Below are positions 1-9,855 of a stretch of DNA of 64,000 bases, in pieces. A model generated the notes under the pieces. It made no database searches, was not told where the DNA came from, and saw nothing but the letters and a program-made list of their open reading frames with translations. A program made the position numbers and the translations under genes. Source of the DNA: Myxococcus dinghuensis (GTDB lineage Bacteria > Myxococcota > Myxococcia > Myxococcales > Myxococcaceae). Within the stretch, counting starts at the first letter, position 1. Each line of letters begins with the position of its first letter. The stretch lies in contig NZ_JAKCFB010000007.1 of assembly GCF_024198235.1 (NCBI RefSeq), forward strand, positions 1-64,000. Direction: 5' to 3'.

Positions 1-1353
1 GCCGCGCTGCTGGACGCGGCCGGGGGCGCGCCCGCGAGCGTGGTGGCGCTGGCCGGGCCCCGGCCCGCGCCCGTCGCCGCCGCGGCGGCCCCGCTCCCGC
101 CGGTGGAGGCGCAAGCGGAGCGCGTCGAGGAGGAGCCGGAGGAGTCGCGGCGCGCGGGCGGCACGCTGCGCGTGGAGGTGTCCCGGCTGGACGAGGCGCT
201 GGAGCGGCTGGCCTCGCTCGTCGTCAACCGCTCGCGGCTGCAGCGCGCGGTGGCGGACCTGACGGCCGCGGGGGCGCCCACGCGCGAGCTGCGCGCCATC
301 CTCCAGGAGAACGGGCGGCAGTTGCGCGACATGCGCGCGGCCATCCTGCGCCTGCGCATGGTGCGCGTGGGCGACGTGCTGGAGCGCCTGCCGCTGCTGG
401 TGCGGGGCCTGCGCCGCAGCACGGGCAAGGCGGTGCGCCTGGAGCTGGACGTGGGGGAGACGGAGCTGGACAAGGCGGTGGCGGACCGGCTGCTGCCCGC
501 GCTCGTGCACCTGGTGCGCAACGCCGTGGACCACGCGGTGGAGACGCCCGAGGAGCGCCGCGCCGCGGACAAGCCGCCGGAGGGCCGGGTGCGCCTGGCC
601 TGTCACGCGCGCGCCAGCGGCTGGGTGGACCTCACCGTGGAGGACGACGGGCGGGGCGTGGACGCGGCGGCGGTGGCCCGGCGCGCGGGCGTGGCGGAGG
701 CGCCGCGGGCGGGGGACGCGCTGCTGGAGCTGCTGTGCCGGCCGGGCTTCTCCACGCGCGAGGCGGTCACGGAGACGAGCGGGCGCGGCATGGGCATGGA
801 CATCGTCCGCCGCATCGTCGTCGACCAACTGGGCGGGGAGCTGCACCTGGAGACGCGCCCCGGCGCCGGCTCCACCTTCCTGCTGCGCGTGCCGCTGACC
901 ATCACCCTGCTGGACGCCATCGTCTTCGAGTGCGCGGGGCTGCGCTACGCGGTCGCGGTGGGCTCCGTGGAGGAGCTGTTCGACGTGGAGCCCGGGCGCG
1001 TGGTGCGGCCGGCGGGCTCCCAGGGCGTGACGCTGGTGGAGCGGCGTGGCGCCGCGGTGCCGCTCGTGCCGCTGGCGCGCCTGCTGGGCGTGGCCTCGGG
1101 TGACGGGGCCGGCGTGCCGGCCCGGGGCGTGCTGGTGCGGCAGCGCGGGGAGCTGGTCGCGTTCGGCGTGGACCGGCTGGTGGGGCAGCAGGAGATCGTC
1201 CTGCGGCCGCTCGAGGACCCGCTCGTGCGGGTCCCCGGGGTGGCGGGGGCGACCGACCTGGGGGATGGACGGCCCACGCTGGTGCTGGACCTGGCGACGC
1301 TGGGCGCGGCGCGGCGGCAGGGCGCAGGCGGACGAGAGGAGCGCGCGTCATGA
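1..1353 (+). CDS. cheA7: CheA-type histidine kinase, C-terminal part (5' end outside window), Che7-like
   Basis: The frame is open from base 1, so the gene begins upstream; the GTG at 40 is only an internal codon. Visible in order are the dimerisation helices (about bases 165-380), the HATPase N box with LVRNAVDHA near base 511, the G1 box DDGRGVD near 643, the G2 box SGRGMGMD near 778, and a CheW-like P5 domain from about base 900 to the end. The HPt domain lies outside the window. CheA takes signals from the receptor through CheW and autophosphorylates. The stop overlaps the next start as ATGA, so it is translationally coupled to cheW. The set of downstream genes matches what I recall of M. 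xanthus Che7; the number is an inference from synteny. Confidence 0.93.
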   Translation, partial: AALLDAAGGAPASVVALAGPRPAPVAAAAAPLPPVEAQAERVEEEPEESRRAGGTLRVEVSRLDEALERLASLVVNRSRLQRAVADLTAAGAPTRELRAILQENGRQLRDMRAAILRLRMVRVGDVLERLPLLVRGLRRSTGKAVRLELDVGETELDKAVADRLLPALVHLVRNAVDHAVETPEERRAADKPPEGRVRLACHARASGWVDLTVEDDGRGVDAAAVARRAGVAEAPRAGDALLELLCRPGFSTREAVTETSGRGMGMDIVRRIVVDQLGGELHLETRPGAGSTFLLRVPLTITLLDAIVFECAGLRYAVAVGSVEELFDVEPGRVVRPAGSQGVTLVERRGAAVPLVPLARLLGVASGDGAGVPARGVLVRQRGELVAFGVDRLVGQQEIVLRPLEDPLVRVPGVAGATDLGDGRPTLVLDLATLGAARRQGAGGREERAS

Positions 1354-1796
1354 GCGTGCTGCACGTCGTGTTCAAGGTGGACGGCGCGGAGTACGTGCTG
1401 CCGGCGTCGGAGGTCTTGCAGATGGAGTCCTTCACCGGGGCCACGCCCGTGCCCGGGGCGCCGGCCCACGTCGCGGGGCTGGTGCAGGTGCGCGGCCGGG
1501 TCATCCCCGTGGTGGACGCGCGGACGCGCTTCGGGCTGCCGCCCGTGGAGCGCTCGCTCGACTCGCGCGTGGTGGTGGGACGGCTCGGGGAGCGGACGGT
1601 GGGTCTGCTGGTGGATAGCGCCCGCGAGGTGCTGAAGCTGGACCCAGGGCAGTTCAAGCCTCCGCCTCCGCTGGTGATGGAGGGCGCCCAGGGTTTCGTG
1701 AAGGCCGTGGCCCAGGTGGGCCCCCGGCTGGTGATGCTCATCGATTTCCCCCGGGTCATCGGGGAGGAGACGTCGGATGGCGACGGAAAGCGGTAG
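1350..1796 (+). CDS. cheW7: CheW coupling protein (Che7-like)
   Basis: A 148-residue single-domain CheW protein that should bridge the receptor encoded next and the CheA encoded before it. The conserved CheW core is visible: a beta strand pattern around [11 protein letters not shown], then [16 protein letters not shown] at about residues 44-59 and [14 protein letters not shown] at about 81-94. The start overlaps the cheA stop by four bases (ATGA), and the end overlaps the receptor gene by 20 bases, which indicates one polycistronic message. Confidence 0.93.
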   Translation: MSVLHVVFKVDGAEYVLPASEVLQMESFTGATPVPGAPAHVAGLVQVRGRVIPVVDARTRFGLPPVERSLDSRVVVGRLGERTVGLLVDSAREVLKLDPGQFKPPPPLVMEGAQGFVKAVAQVGPRLVMLIDFPRVIGEETSDGDGKR

Positions 1797-4329
1797 CGGC
1801 TCGGCGGGGCAGGAGGCCGTGCGGGGGTTGGTGGAGGGCGCGACGCGGGGGGCTCGGGAGAGCGCCACCCTGGTGCAGGACGTGGAGGCGCTCGCCAGCC
1901 GGCTGTCCGCCACGGGCAACGAGCAGGCGGCCGCCTCCGAGCAGGTGCGCGCGGCGCTGGAGGAGGTGGCCGCCCGCGTCGAGGCGACGGGGCAGGGCAT
2001 GCAGTCGCTCCTGCGCAACCAGCGCTCGGTGAGCGAGTCCGCGCGCGGCGTGCAGCAGGAGGCCGAGTCCACCGCGGGCGCCGTGCAGGAGGTCAGCGCG
2101 TCGGTGGCGAGCATGCGCAAGGACGCGGCCCACCTGGCGGCGGAGGCGGACACCACCGCCGCGACGCTCGAGCAGGCGTCGCGCTCCGTCAAGGGCGTCA
2201 ACACCAGCGCGGAGGACCTGGCCGCCTCCAGCGAGCAGCTCCTGGCGTCCATGACGCAGATGAGCGCCAACGTGGCGGAGCTGGTCTCGCGCAACCAGTC
2301 CGGCGCCGCGTCCACCGAGCAGGTGGCGGCGACGATGGAGGAGATGACCAAGGGCATCTCCCGGCTGGCCGCGGACGCCCAGGCCGTGGGCGAGCGCGTG
2401 GCGCAGGTGGCGGGCGCCGTGGTGGGGCTGGGCAAGTCCCTGGGGGACGTGACTCGCGACGCCACGCACATGGCCTCCAGCGTGGAGGAGACGGCGTCCA
2501 CGGCGGAGGAGCTGGCGCGCAGCGTGCGGGGCGTGGCGGAGAACGCGCGCATGCTGGAGTCCCACGCGGCCTCCACCGCGTCCTCGGTGGAGGAGGTGGC
2601 CGCCAGCGTCGAGGAGGTCGCCGCCACCGCGGAGAAGAACGCCGCCGTGGTGGACGCCAACGCGGCCACCATCGAGCAGATGGCGCGCTCCGCCCAGGCG
2701 GTGGCGCGCGCGTCCGAGTCCATCAACCAACTGGCGTCGACGAGCGCGAGCGCGTCCGGCCAGTTGGAGGTGTCCTCGCGGCGCGTGGCCCAGATGACGG
2801 AGGAGGCGCGCACCACGGCGGAGCGCGTGGGCGTCACCGCGCGCGACGGCGGCGCCACGGTGGCGCGCTCCATCGCCGGCTTCTCGCGCATCCGCCAGTC
2901 CATCGTCGAGTCCTCCGGCGTCATGAAGGAGATGGGCAAGCGCGCCGAGGAGATTGGCGACATCGTCCAGACCATCAACCTCATCGCCGACCGCACCAAC
3001 CTCCTGTCCCTCAACGCCAGCATCGAGGCGGCGCGCGCGGGGGAGCACGGGCGCGGCTTCGCGGTGGTGGCGGAGGAGATTCGCGCGCTGGCGGACCGGG
3101 CGGCGGCGGCCAGCTCGGACGTGGCGAAGATCGTCCGCGGCCTGCAGACCACCGCGCGCGAGGCGACCCTGGCCACCGGCGAGGGCGTGCGCGCGGCGGA
3201 CGAGGGCGCGTCGCTGGCGGCGGACGCGGAGCGGGCGCTGAGCAGCATCCTCAAGGGCGTGGACGACCTGGGGACGAACGTGCGCGAGGTGAGCCGCGCC
3301 ACCGGGGAGCAGGTGCAGGCGGTGCAGTCGCTGGCGCAGGGCACGGTGAAGCTGAGCGAGCAGGGCCGCGTCATCGCCACCACGGCGGCGGAGCAGGCCC
3401 AGGCCGCGCAGGCGCTGGCGCAGGGCGGCTCGGAGATGCGGCGCATGGCGCGCCAGACGACGCAGGCCACCGCCGAGCAGGCGCGCGCGCTGCGCGACAT
3501 GGTGCGCTCCAACGGCCAACTGGCGGAGATTGCCCAGAAGGTGTCGCGCGCGGTGCAGGAGCAGGCCGCGGCGGCGGTGGACATGTCCAAGGGCGCGCTG
3601 CAGATGCGCCAGCTGGTGCAGGGCGTGAGCGCCCTGGTGGTCGCGCAGGGCAAGGACGTGTCGGGCGTGGGGGCGCTGGCGCAGGACCTGGCCACCTCCA
3701 CCCAGCGCACGTTGGGCGGGCTGTCCGAGCAGGCCAAGGCGGCCGCGGAGGTGACGAAGGCCATGGAGGAGACGCGCAAGGAGGTGGCCCAGTCCGCGCG
3801 CGGCATGTCGGAGCAGGCGCGCGCGCTCAAGCAGGGCGAGGCGGCCAGCCGCCAGGTGGCGAAGCTGGCGGCGGCGGTGACGCGGGCCACGGACGAACAG
3901 GCGCAGGCGCTCTCCGCGCTGGTGAAGGCCGCGGACGAGGTGCGGCGCGTGGCGAAGGGCACCGCGCGCGCCTTGGACGAGCAGTCGGAGGCGCTCTCCA
4001 GCCTCTCCACCTCCGCGCAGCGGCAGGCCGGGGGCGTGGCCGCCGTGGCGCGCGCCAGCGTGGAGGCCACCACGCTGACGGAGGGACTGCAGAAGGGCGT
4101 GGAGGAGATGCGTTCGCGCACGCGCGAAATCGCGGGCACCACCACGCAGCAGGCGCGGGCGGCGGCGGCCGGCGTGTCGGAGCTTCGCGAGATGGCGGGC
4201 CGGTTGGGCGCGCTGTCGCGCATCCAGGGCGAGCAGGTGGAGGGGCTGTCGAGGTTGAGCAGCACGCTCCTGGGGGAGGCGCCCCCCCGGGATGCCGCCG
4301 CCTCGCGCAACCCGGAGCGAACGGCATGA
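1777..4329 (+). CDS. mcp7: Soluble methyl-accepting chemotaxis protein with extra-long coiled coil
   Basis: An 850-residue receptor with no hydrophobic segment long enough to cross a membrane, so it is probably cytoplasmic. The conserved signalling hairpin tip lies near residues 398-440 ([20 protein letters not shown], then [13 protein letters not shown]). Almost everything else is Ala/Glu/Gln/Ser-rich heptad sequence, with arms of roughly 390-400 residues on each side of the tip. No recognisable ligand-binding domain is present. The start at 1777 follows a GGGGAGGAG ribosome site about 5 bases upstream. It overlaps cheW upstream and the HEAT gene downstream (ATGA). Input may come from a partner protein, for example the HEAT-repeat protein. 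Confidence 0.93.
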   Translation: MATESGSGSAGQEAVRGLVEGATRGARESATLVQDVEALASRLSATGNEQAAASEQVRAALEEVAARVEATGQGMQSLLRNQRSVSESARGVQQEAESTAGAVQEVSASVASMRKDAAHLAAEADTTAATLEQASRSVKGVNTSAEDLAASSEQLLASMTQMSANVAELVSRNQSGAASTEQVAATMEEMTKGISRLAADAQAVGERVAQVAGAVVGLGKSLGDVTRDATHMASSVEETASTAEELARSVRGVAENARMLESHAASTASSVEEVAASVEEVAATAEKNAAVVDANAATIEQMARSAQAVARASESINQLASTSASASGQLEVSSRRVAQMTEEARTTAERVGVTARDGGATVARSIAGFSRIRQSIVESSGVMKEMGKRAEEIGDIVQTINLIADRTNLLSLNASIEAARAGEHGRGFAVVAEEIRALADRAAAASSDVAKIVRGLQTTAREATLATGEGVRAADEGASLAADAERALSSILKGVDDLGTNVREVSRATGEQVQAVQSLAQGTVKLSEQGRVIATTAAEQAQAAQALAQGGSEMRRMARQTTQATAEQARALRDMVRSNGQLAEIAQKVSRAVQEQAAAAVDMSKGALQMRQLVQGVSALVVAQGKDVSGVGALAQDLATSTQRTLGGLSEQAKAAAEVTKAMEETRKEVAQSARGMSEQARALKQGEAASRQVAKLAAAVTRATDEQAQALSALVKAADEVRRVAKGTARALDEQSEALSSLSTSAQRQAGGVAAVARASVEATTLTEGLQKGVEEMRSRTREIAGTTTQQARAAAAGVSELREMAGRLGALSRIQGEQVEGLSRLSSTLLGEAPPRDAAASRNPERTA

Positions 4330-6704
4330 CGACCTCCTCTTCGGCCTCGGCGATGACCTCTCCCCTGTTGTCCCTGTCGCCGGACGACCGCGAGCGGGTG
4401 GAGGCGGTGGAGCAGTTGGCCCGGCGCGGCGTGGGCAGCCTGGACGGCCTGGTGGCCGGGCTGGACACCCCGAGCTGGGCGGTGCGGCGCGCGGTGGTGG
4501 CGGCCCTGGCGCGGCTGGGCACGCCGGCGGTGGTGCCCCTGTGCGAGGTGCTGCGGGCGCGGCGCGACAGCGAGACGCGGCTGGCGGCGGCGGTCGAGTC
4601 GCTGGTGGCGTCCACCGGCGACGTGGAGGCGTCACTCGAGTCGCTCGCGGACGACGACAACCCCGCCATCGTCTGTGACGCGGCGCAGGTGCTGGGCCGG
4701 CGGCGCAGCCGGCGCTCGGTGTCGCTGCTGGCGCGGCTCACCGTCCACGCGGACGACAACGTGGCGGTGGCCGCCATCGAGGCGCTGGGCCGCATCGGCG
4801 GTGGCGCGGCGGTGGACGCGCTGCTGGCGGCGCTGGGCAGCGGCAACTTCTTCCGCATCTTCCCCGCCATCGACGTGCTGGGCCGCTGCGGTGACCCGGC
4901 GGTGGTGCCCGCGCTGCTGGGGCTGCTGGCGGACCCCTTCTACGCCATGGAGGCGGCGCGGGCGCTGGGGCGCACCGGCCAGGACGCGGCGGTGCCGGCG
5001 CTGGTGGGCCTGCTGCGCCGGGGCAACGACGCCCTGGTGCGCGTGGCGGCGGTGGCGCTGGTGGACATCCACGAGGCGCAGGTGCAGCGCTTCGGCGGCG
5101 CGCGCGCGGTGCAGGCGGCGCTGCGCGGCGGGCCGGAGCTGGCGTCGCTGGGGCGCAAGCTGGCGCACGCGGTGAGCAGCGCGGACTCCGCGGAGCGCAC
5201 CGCGCTGGCGCGGCTCCTGGGCTGGGTGGGAGGCCAGGACGCGGCCGCGGGGCTGCTCAGGTTGTTGGACGGGCCGGACCCGTCCGTGGCGCGGTCCGCG
5301 GCGGGCGCGCTGGCGGAGCTGGGCGCGGACGCGGACGAGCAGATCCTGCAGTCGCTGCGCGACGGCGACAGCGCCCGGCGGCGCGTGCTCCTGCCCCTGG
5401 TGGGGCGCCGGGCCGCGTCGGTGCCGGACGTGCTGGTGTGCCTGGAGGACCGGGACGCCTCCGTGCGCGCGCTGGCGGCGGACACGCTGTCGCGCATCGG
5501 CGACCCGGCGGCGGTGCCGGCCCTCTTCCAGCGCCTGGTGGACGACGACCCGCGCGTGGTGCAGGCGGCCACCGGCGCCATCCAGTCGCTGGGCAGCGAG
5601 GCCACGGAGGCGCTCGCGCTCCAGGCGGCCCGCTCCCCGGACGCGCGGCTGCGGCGCGCGGCGCTGCGCATCATCTCCTACTTCGGCTACCCGCGCGGCC
5701 TGGAGGTGCTGCTGGCCGCCATGCGCGACGCCGACGATCGGCTGCGCGACGCGGCCATCTACGGCCTGCCCTTCATCGAGGACCCGCGCGCGGTGGACGC
5801 GCTCCTGACGGCCGCCACGCACGAGTCCGAGCGCACGCGCGCGGCGGCGATGCGCGCGCTGGGCCAGACGGAGAAGGACGCGCGCACCACCTCCACGCTG
5901 CTGGGCGGCCTCAACGACCGCGACCCGTGGGTGCGCTACTACGCGTGCCAGGCGCTGGGGAAGCTCAACGAGGAGGCCGCCGCGGACGCCATCGTCGCGC
6001 TGGCGGACGACGACGCCGGACAGGTGCGCGTGGCGGTGGTGGACGCGCTGGCGCACATGCACACGGAGAGCGCGATGATGGCGCTGCGGCGCGCGGCGTC
6101 CAGCGCGGACGCGGACGTGCGGCGCGCGGCCCTGCTGGGCCTGGGCGTGGCGCGCCGCCAGGACGCGCTGCCGGTGCTGCTGGAGGCGCTGTCCTCCGAG
6201 GACGCCGCCACCCGGCTGGTGGCCCTGTCGGCCGTGGCGGAGTACGAGTCCCCGGAGACGCTGCCCGCGCTCCTGCGCGCCGCGAGCGACCGGGACGACA
6301 GCGTGCGCAGCGCCGCGGTGGGCTTCCTCGCCACGCGCCCCGGCCTGCCCGCCACGCAGGCCCTGGTGTCGCTGCTGGGCGACATGACGCTGCGCGAGCG
6401 CGTGGTGAGCGCGCTGGCGCTGCCCATGGACGGGCGGCTGCCCGGGCTGCTCGCCGCGCTGGACGCCGCGGACGAGGTGACCGCGCCCCTGCTGGTGGCG
6501 GCCCTGGCGCGCATGCGCCGCGCGGACGCCCGCGCCGCGCTGCTCCAGTCGCTCGAGTCCGCCAGCCCCATGGGCCGCCGGGCCGTCGCGCCCGCGGTGG
6601 GGGCGCTGGGCACGCCCGAGGCGCGCGACGCGCTGGAGCGCGCGGCCCTGCGGGACGAGGACCCCGAGGTGCGTCGGGCCTGCGCCGTGGCGCTGGGGCG
6701 GTGA
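4326..6704 (+). CDS. cpc7: HEAT-repeat (PBS-lyase-like) protein of the chemosensory operon
   Basis: A 792-residue protein made almost entirely of HEAT/PBS-lyase-type repeats of about 30 residues, for example [20 protein letters not shown] near residue 56 and repeated motifs such as [12 protein letters not shown] and [18 protein letters not shown] judge there to be more than twenty helical pairs. These solenoids bind partner proteins; nothing catalytic is visible and bilin-lyase activity is not implied. M. xanthus Che7 contains a HEAT protein that I recall being called Cpc7, and this position (between receptor and cheR) fits it. It overlaps mcp by ATGA and precedes cheR by 10 bases. Confidence 0.88.
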   Translation: MTTSSSASAMTSPLLSLSPDDRERVEAVEQLARRGVGSLDGLVAGLDTPSWAVRRAVVAALARLGTPAVVPLCEVLRARRDSETRLAAAVESLVASTGDVEASLESLADDDNPAIVCDAAQVLGRRRSRRSVSLLARLTVHADDNVAVAAIEALGRIGGGAAVDALLAALGSGNFFRIFPAIDVLGRCGDPAVVPALLGLLADPFYAMEAARALGRTGQDAAVPALVGLLRRGNDALVRVAAVALVDIHEAQVQRFGGARAVQAALRGGPELASLGRKLAHAVSSADSAERTALARLLGWVGGQDAAAGLLRLLDGPDPSVARSAAGALAELGADADEQILQSLRDGDSARRRVLLPLVGRRAASVPDVLVCLEDRDASVRALAADTLSRIGDPAAVPALFQRLVDDDPRVVQAATGAIQSLGSEATEALALQAARSPDARLRRAALRIISYFGYPRGLEVLLAAMRDADDRLRDAAIYGLPFIEDPRAVDALLTAATHESERTRAAAMRALGQTEKDARTTSTLLGGLNDRDPWVRYYACQALGKLNEEAAADAIVALADDDAGQVRVAVVDALAHMHTESAMMALRRAASSADADVRRAALLGLGVARRQDALPVLLEALSSEDAATRLVALSAVAEYESPETLPALLRAASDRDDSVRSAAVGFLATRPGLPATQALVSLLGDMTLRERVVSALALPMDGRLPGLLAALDAADEVTAPLLVAALARMRRADARAALLQSLESASPMGRRAVAPAVGALGTPEARDALERAALRDEDPEVRRACAVALGR

Positions 6705-6714
6705 CGAGGACCCC

Positions 6715-7536
6715 ATGCCCTCGTTGCCCCTGTCGCCCCAGGTGTTCGCCATCCTCGCGGCCCTCATCGAGCAGCGCGCCGGCCTCCACTACGGAGCGGA
6801 GGACCGGGAGCTGCTCGGGGAGAAGGTGTCCGGACGCGCGCTGGAGGCGGGCTTCGACTCGCTGCTCGACTACTACTACTTCCTCCGGTACGACCCGGCC
6901 GGCTCGGAGGCGCTGGACGCGCTCGTCGACTCGCTGCTGGTCCACGAGACGTACTTCTTCCGCGAGGCGCAGCCCCTCATGGTGTTGGTGGAGGACGTGC
7001 TCGCCCCGGCGGTGCGCGAGGGACGGCGCCCCCGCGTCTGGTGCGCGGCGTGCTCCACCGGCGAGGAGCCGCTGACGCTGGCGATGATGCTGGCCGACCG
7101 CAAGGTCCTGTCCGGCGTGGAGCTGGTGGCCAGCGACCTGAGCACGCGCGCCCTGGAGCGCGCGCGGGGGGGCGAGCACAACCTGCGCGCGCTGCGCGCG
7201 CTGCCCCCGGGCGTGGAGGGGCGGTGGCTGGAGGTGGTGGAGGGCCGCGCCCGTCCCCGGCGCGAGCTGGTGGACGCGGTGACGTGGAAGCGCGTCAACC
7301 TGGTGGACCCGGTGGCCGTGGCGGGGCTGGGCGCCTTCGACGCCATCCTCTGCCGCAACGTCCTCATCTACTTCCAGGACGACACCGCGCGCCGCGTGGC
7401 GGAGTCGCTCACCCGCGCGCTGCGGCCGGGCGGGCAGCTCCTCGTCGGCTCCTCCGAATCGCTGCTGCGCTTCGGCACCGCGCTGCGCTGCGAGGAGCGG
7501 CGCGGCGCCTTCTTCTACGGCAAGGCCACCGGATGA
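6715..7536 (+). CDS. cheR7: CheR chemoreceptor glutamate methyltransferase
   Basis: A 273-residue protein of normal CheR length. It would transfer methyl groups from S-adenosylmethionine to glutamates on the operon's receptor. The N-terminal helical domain ends with LLVHETYFFRE near residue 77. The SAM-binding motif is AACSTGEEP at about residues 109-117, and ILCRNVLIYFQ marks the late Rossmann strand near residue 212. No TPR extension is present, in contrast to the second CheR of this window. The stop overlaps cheB as ATGA. Confidence 0.94.
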   Translation: MPSLPLSPQVFAILAALIEQRAGLHYGAEDRELLGEKVSGRALEAGFDSLLDYYYFLRYDPAGSEALDALVDSLLVHETYFFREAQPLMVLVEDVLAPAVREGRRPRVWCAACSTGEEPLTLAMMLADRKVLSGVELVASDLSTRALERARGGEHNLRALRALPPGVEGRWLEVVEGRARPRRELVDAVTWKRVNLVDPVAVAGLGAFDAILCRNVLIYFQDDTARRVAESLTRALRPGGQLLVGSSESLLRFGTALRCEERRGAFFYGKATG

Positions 7537-8579
7537 CGACGTCCCCTCCCATTCGCGTGCTGGTGGTGGACGACTCCGCCTTCGCCCGCAAGGTGCTGCG
7601 CCAGGTGCTCTCCCACGCGGAGGGCCTGGAGGTGGTGGGCACCGCGCGCGACGGCCTGGACGCCCTGGAGAAGCTGGTGGAGCTGACCCCGGACGTCGTC
7701 ACCCTCGACCTGGTGATGCCGGGGCTGGACGGGCTGGGCGTGCTGCGGGCCCTGGCCTCCATGCCCTCCGCGCCGCGCGTCGTCGTGGTGAGCAGCGCGG
7801 GCGAGGAGAGCGAGCTGGCGGTGACGGCGCTGCAGACCGGCGCGGTGGAGCTGGTGCACAAGCCCACGGCGCTCGCCACCGACCGCCTCTACGAGCTGGG
7901 CGAGGAGCTGGTGTCCAAGGTCCGCGCGGCGGCGACCGCGGTGGCGCGTCCGTCCGCGCCGCCCCCGTCCGCGCGGGAGGCCGCGCCGCCCGTCGTGGTG
8001 AGCGGGCCCGCGCGCAACCTCGTGGTGGTGGGCACCTCCACCGGAGGCCCCCAGGCCCTGACACGACTGTTGTCCATGCTGCCCCCGGACTTCCCGGCCC
8101 CCATGGCCCTCGCGCTGCACATCCCCGCGGGCTACACGGAGGCCGTGGCCCGGCGCCTGGACGCGCAGTGCGCGCTGGAGGTGCTGGAGGCCGAGCAGGG
8201 CCTGGAGCTGCGGCCCGGCCGCGTGGTGCTGGCGCGCGCGGGCCAGCACCTCAAGGTGGAGCGTCAGGGCGAGCGCACGCTGGCCCGCCTGGACCGTCAT
8301 CCCATGCGCATGCCCCACCACCCCTCGGTCGACGTCCTCTTCGAGAGCGCCGCCAAGGCCTGGGGCGGCGCCACCGTGGGGCTGGTGCTCACCGGCATGG
8401 GGGACGACGGCCTCGCGGGCGCCCGCGCCATCCGTGACGCCGGCGGCACCGTCCTCACGGAATCCGAGGACTCCTGTGTCGTCTACGGCATGCCCCGCGT
8501 CGTCGACGAGGCCGGGCTGGCCACCGCCACGGCTCCCCTGGATGGCCTGTTGTCGCTCCTCGGGACCCACCTGCGGTGA
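7533..8579 (+). CDS. cheB7: CheB receptor methylesterase/deamidase with receiver domain
   Basis: A 348-residue CheB starting at the ATG that overlaps the cheR stop (ATGA). The N-terminal receiver has the acidic pocket VVDDS and phospho-acceptor D59 in LDLVMPG, plus K110 in VHKP. A Pro/Ala linker (about 138-156) leads to the esterase domain with catalytic S169 (GTSTGG), H196 (LHIPAG) and D292 (TGMGDDG). All catalytic residues are present, so receptor adaptation should be functional. It is the last gene before a 124-base gap holding a hairpin; the desaturase follows in the same direction. Confidence 0.95.
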   Translation: MTTSPPIRVLVVDDSAFARKVLRQVLSHAEGLEVVGTARDGLDALEKLVELTPDVVTLDLVMPGLDGLGVLRALASMPSAPRVVVVSSAGEESELAVTALQTGAVELVHKPTALATDRLYELGEELVSKVRAAATAVARPSAPPPSAREAAPPVVVSGPARNLVVVGTSTGGPQALTRLLSMLPPDFPAPMALALHIPAGYTEAVARRLDAQCALEVLEAEQGLELRPGRVVLARAGQHLKVERQGERTLARLDRHPMRMPHHPSVDVLFESAAKAWGGATVGLVLTGMGDDGLAGARAIRDAGGTVLTESEDSCVVYGMPRVVDEAGLATATAPLDGLLSLLGTHLR

Positions 8580-8589
8580 TACCCGTGGC

Positions 8590-8615
8590 GGGGTGGGCCT
8601 CTCAGGGCCCGCCCC
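8590..8615 (+). terminator. GC-rich hairpin between cheB and the desaturase gene
   Basis: A ten-pair stem (GGGGTGGGCC paired with GGCCCGCCCC, one T-G wobble) closes a six-base loop eleven bases after the cheB stop. There is no T-tract, so it may be a Rho-assisted terminator, an attenuator or an mRNA stabiliser that lowers desaturase expression relative to the che genes. Confidence 0.45.
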
Positions 8616-8664
8616 CTACATACCGAGGCGCGGAGCGGGCCCTTCCCAACACGCACTGCAAGGA

Positions 8665-8678
8665 GTTTGGTTCCAAAC
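8665..8678 (+). promoter_or_regulatory. Short palindrome upstream of the desaturase gene
   Basis: GTTTGG and CCAAAC flank a TT spacer, 26 bases before the desaturase ATG. It could be an operator for a regulator of lipid desaturation. At 14 bases, chance occurrence cannot be excluded. Confidence 0.25.
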
Positions 8679-8703
8679 GGAGGCATCAGGCACACTGCCG
8701 CCC

Positions 8704-9669
8704 ATGCTCCGATACAGCGCCGACGTGCGCACCCTCATCTGGTGCCTGGCGATGCCCGTGGTCGCCCTTTCGATGTACGCCGCCCCCACGCTCATTCCGT
8801 ACCTCTGCCCTCTCGCGTGCTACCTGGCGCTCTCCGCGGGAGTCATCGCGCACAACCACAACCACTGCCCGACCTTCCGCAGCCGGAAGATGAACGAGGC
8901 CATGGGCATGTGGCTGTCGCTCTTCTACGGCTACCCCACCTTCGTGTGGATTCCGACGCACAACCTGAACCACCACAAGTTCGTCAACAAGGCGGGCGAC
9001 GCCACCATCACCTGGCGCTACTCGAAGAAGCACAACTTCCTCGTCGCCTTCCTCTTCCCCTTCGTCTCGACCTACTGGCAGCAGGAGCCGACCAAGGCCT
9101 TCATCGAGAAGGCGCGCACGCGCAACCGCGCGCTGTTCCGGCAGATCGTCCTCCAGTACGTCGTCTGGGGCGGCACCCACGCGGCGCTCGTCGCGCTGGC
9201 CATCTTCCTCCACGGCGTCCAGGGCGGCCTGCGCATCTGGGCCTTCGCCTTCCTGATTCCGGCGTTCTTCTCGCTGTGGACCATCATGTTCTTCAACTAC
9301 ATCCAGCACGTCCACGCGGACCCCTGGAGCGACCACGACCACAGCCGCAGCTTCACCGGTCGCCTCATCAACTTCTTCCTCTTCAACAACGGCCTGCACG
9401 CGGTGCACCACGAGACGCCGGGCCTGCACTGGAGCCTGCTGCCGGAGGCGCACGCCAAGATTGAAGGCGCCATCCACCCGGACCTGCGGCCGGTGAGCTT
9501 CTTCGCCTGGTGCTTCCGCTCGTACGTGGTGGCGCCCTTCCTGCCCCGCTTCGGCACGAAGCAGGTGGGCCGCGCTCCGTATGATCCGCCCGCGGGTGGC
9601 ACCGTCGACGTCTCGTTCGGCGACGAGCTGCAGGCGGTGGACTCGGGCGTCAACGTCGCCCGCGTCTGA
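8704..9669 (+). CDS. des7: Membrane fatty acid desaturase (Che7-associated)
   Basis: A 321-residue integral membrane di-iron desaturase. Histidine boxes are H50-N-H52-N-H54, H86-N-L-N-H90-H91 and H232-A-V-H235-H236, all in the spacing expected for acyl-lipid/acyl-CoA desaturases; hydrophobic segments surround them (about 9-50, 66-85, 140-200). It should introduce a double bond into membrane fatty acyl chains using O2 and reduced carrier. No strong ribosome site precedes the ATG (a GGAGG sits 18 bases upstream), suggesting weak translation. It follows the che operon in the same direction, matching a desaturase linked to Che7 in M. xanthus, so signalling to membrane lipid composition is plausible. 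Confidence 0.9.
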   Translation: MLRYSADVRTLIWCLAMPVVALSMYAAPTLIPYLCPLACYLALSAGVIAHNHNHCPTFRSRKMNEAMGMWLSLFYGYPTFVWIPTHNLNHHKFVNKAGDATITWRYSKKHNFLVAFLFPFVSTYWQQEPTKAFIEKARTRNRALFRQIVLQYVVWGGTHAALVALAIFLHGVQGGLRIWAFAFLIPAFFSLWTIMFFNYIQHVHADPWSDHDHSRSFTGRLINFFLFNNGLHAVHHETPGLHWSLLPEAHAKIEGAIHPDLRPVSFFAWCFRSYVVAPFLPRFGTKQVGRAPYDPPAGGTVDVSFGDELQAVDSGVNVARV

Positions 9670-9746
9670 GGTTGGCCCGCACCGCCCCTCACGCGCCCGC
9701 ATGACTCCGTGCACGATGCGGGCGCTCTGTCCTGTATTTCTCATCT

Positions 9747-9771
9747 CTCCCTGGAATCCCTCCAGGGGGAG
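9747..9771 (+). terminator. Hairpin after the desaturase gene
   Basis: CTCCCTGGA pairs with TCCAGGG(GG)AG across a five-base loop, with two unpaired G. No T-run follows. It lies 77 bases past the desaturase stop and before the next gene's leader, so a terminator role is plausible but unproven. Confidence 0.35.
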
Positions 9772-9855
9772 TGTTCGGCGGGTGGCGGATTCCCGTATCT
9801 GACGGGTAGAGGACGCGCAGGGCGGGCCGGGGGAGTCGACACGGAGGCACCGCAC

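Noticed and set aside
945..4310. 1121-codon minus-strand open frame over the che7 genes
   Set aside because: It is a composition shadow: Arg/Ser/Ala-rich, no ribosome site, and the opposite strand carries a clear receptor and CheW gene.
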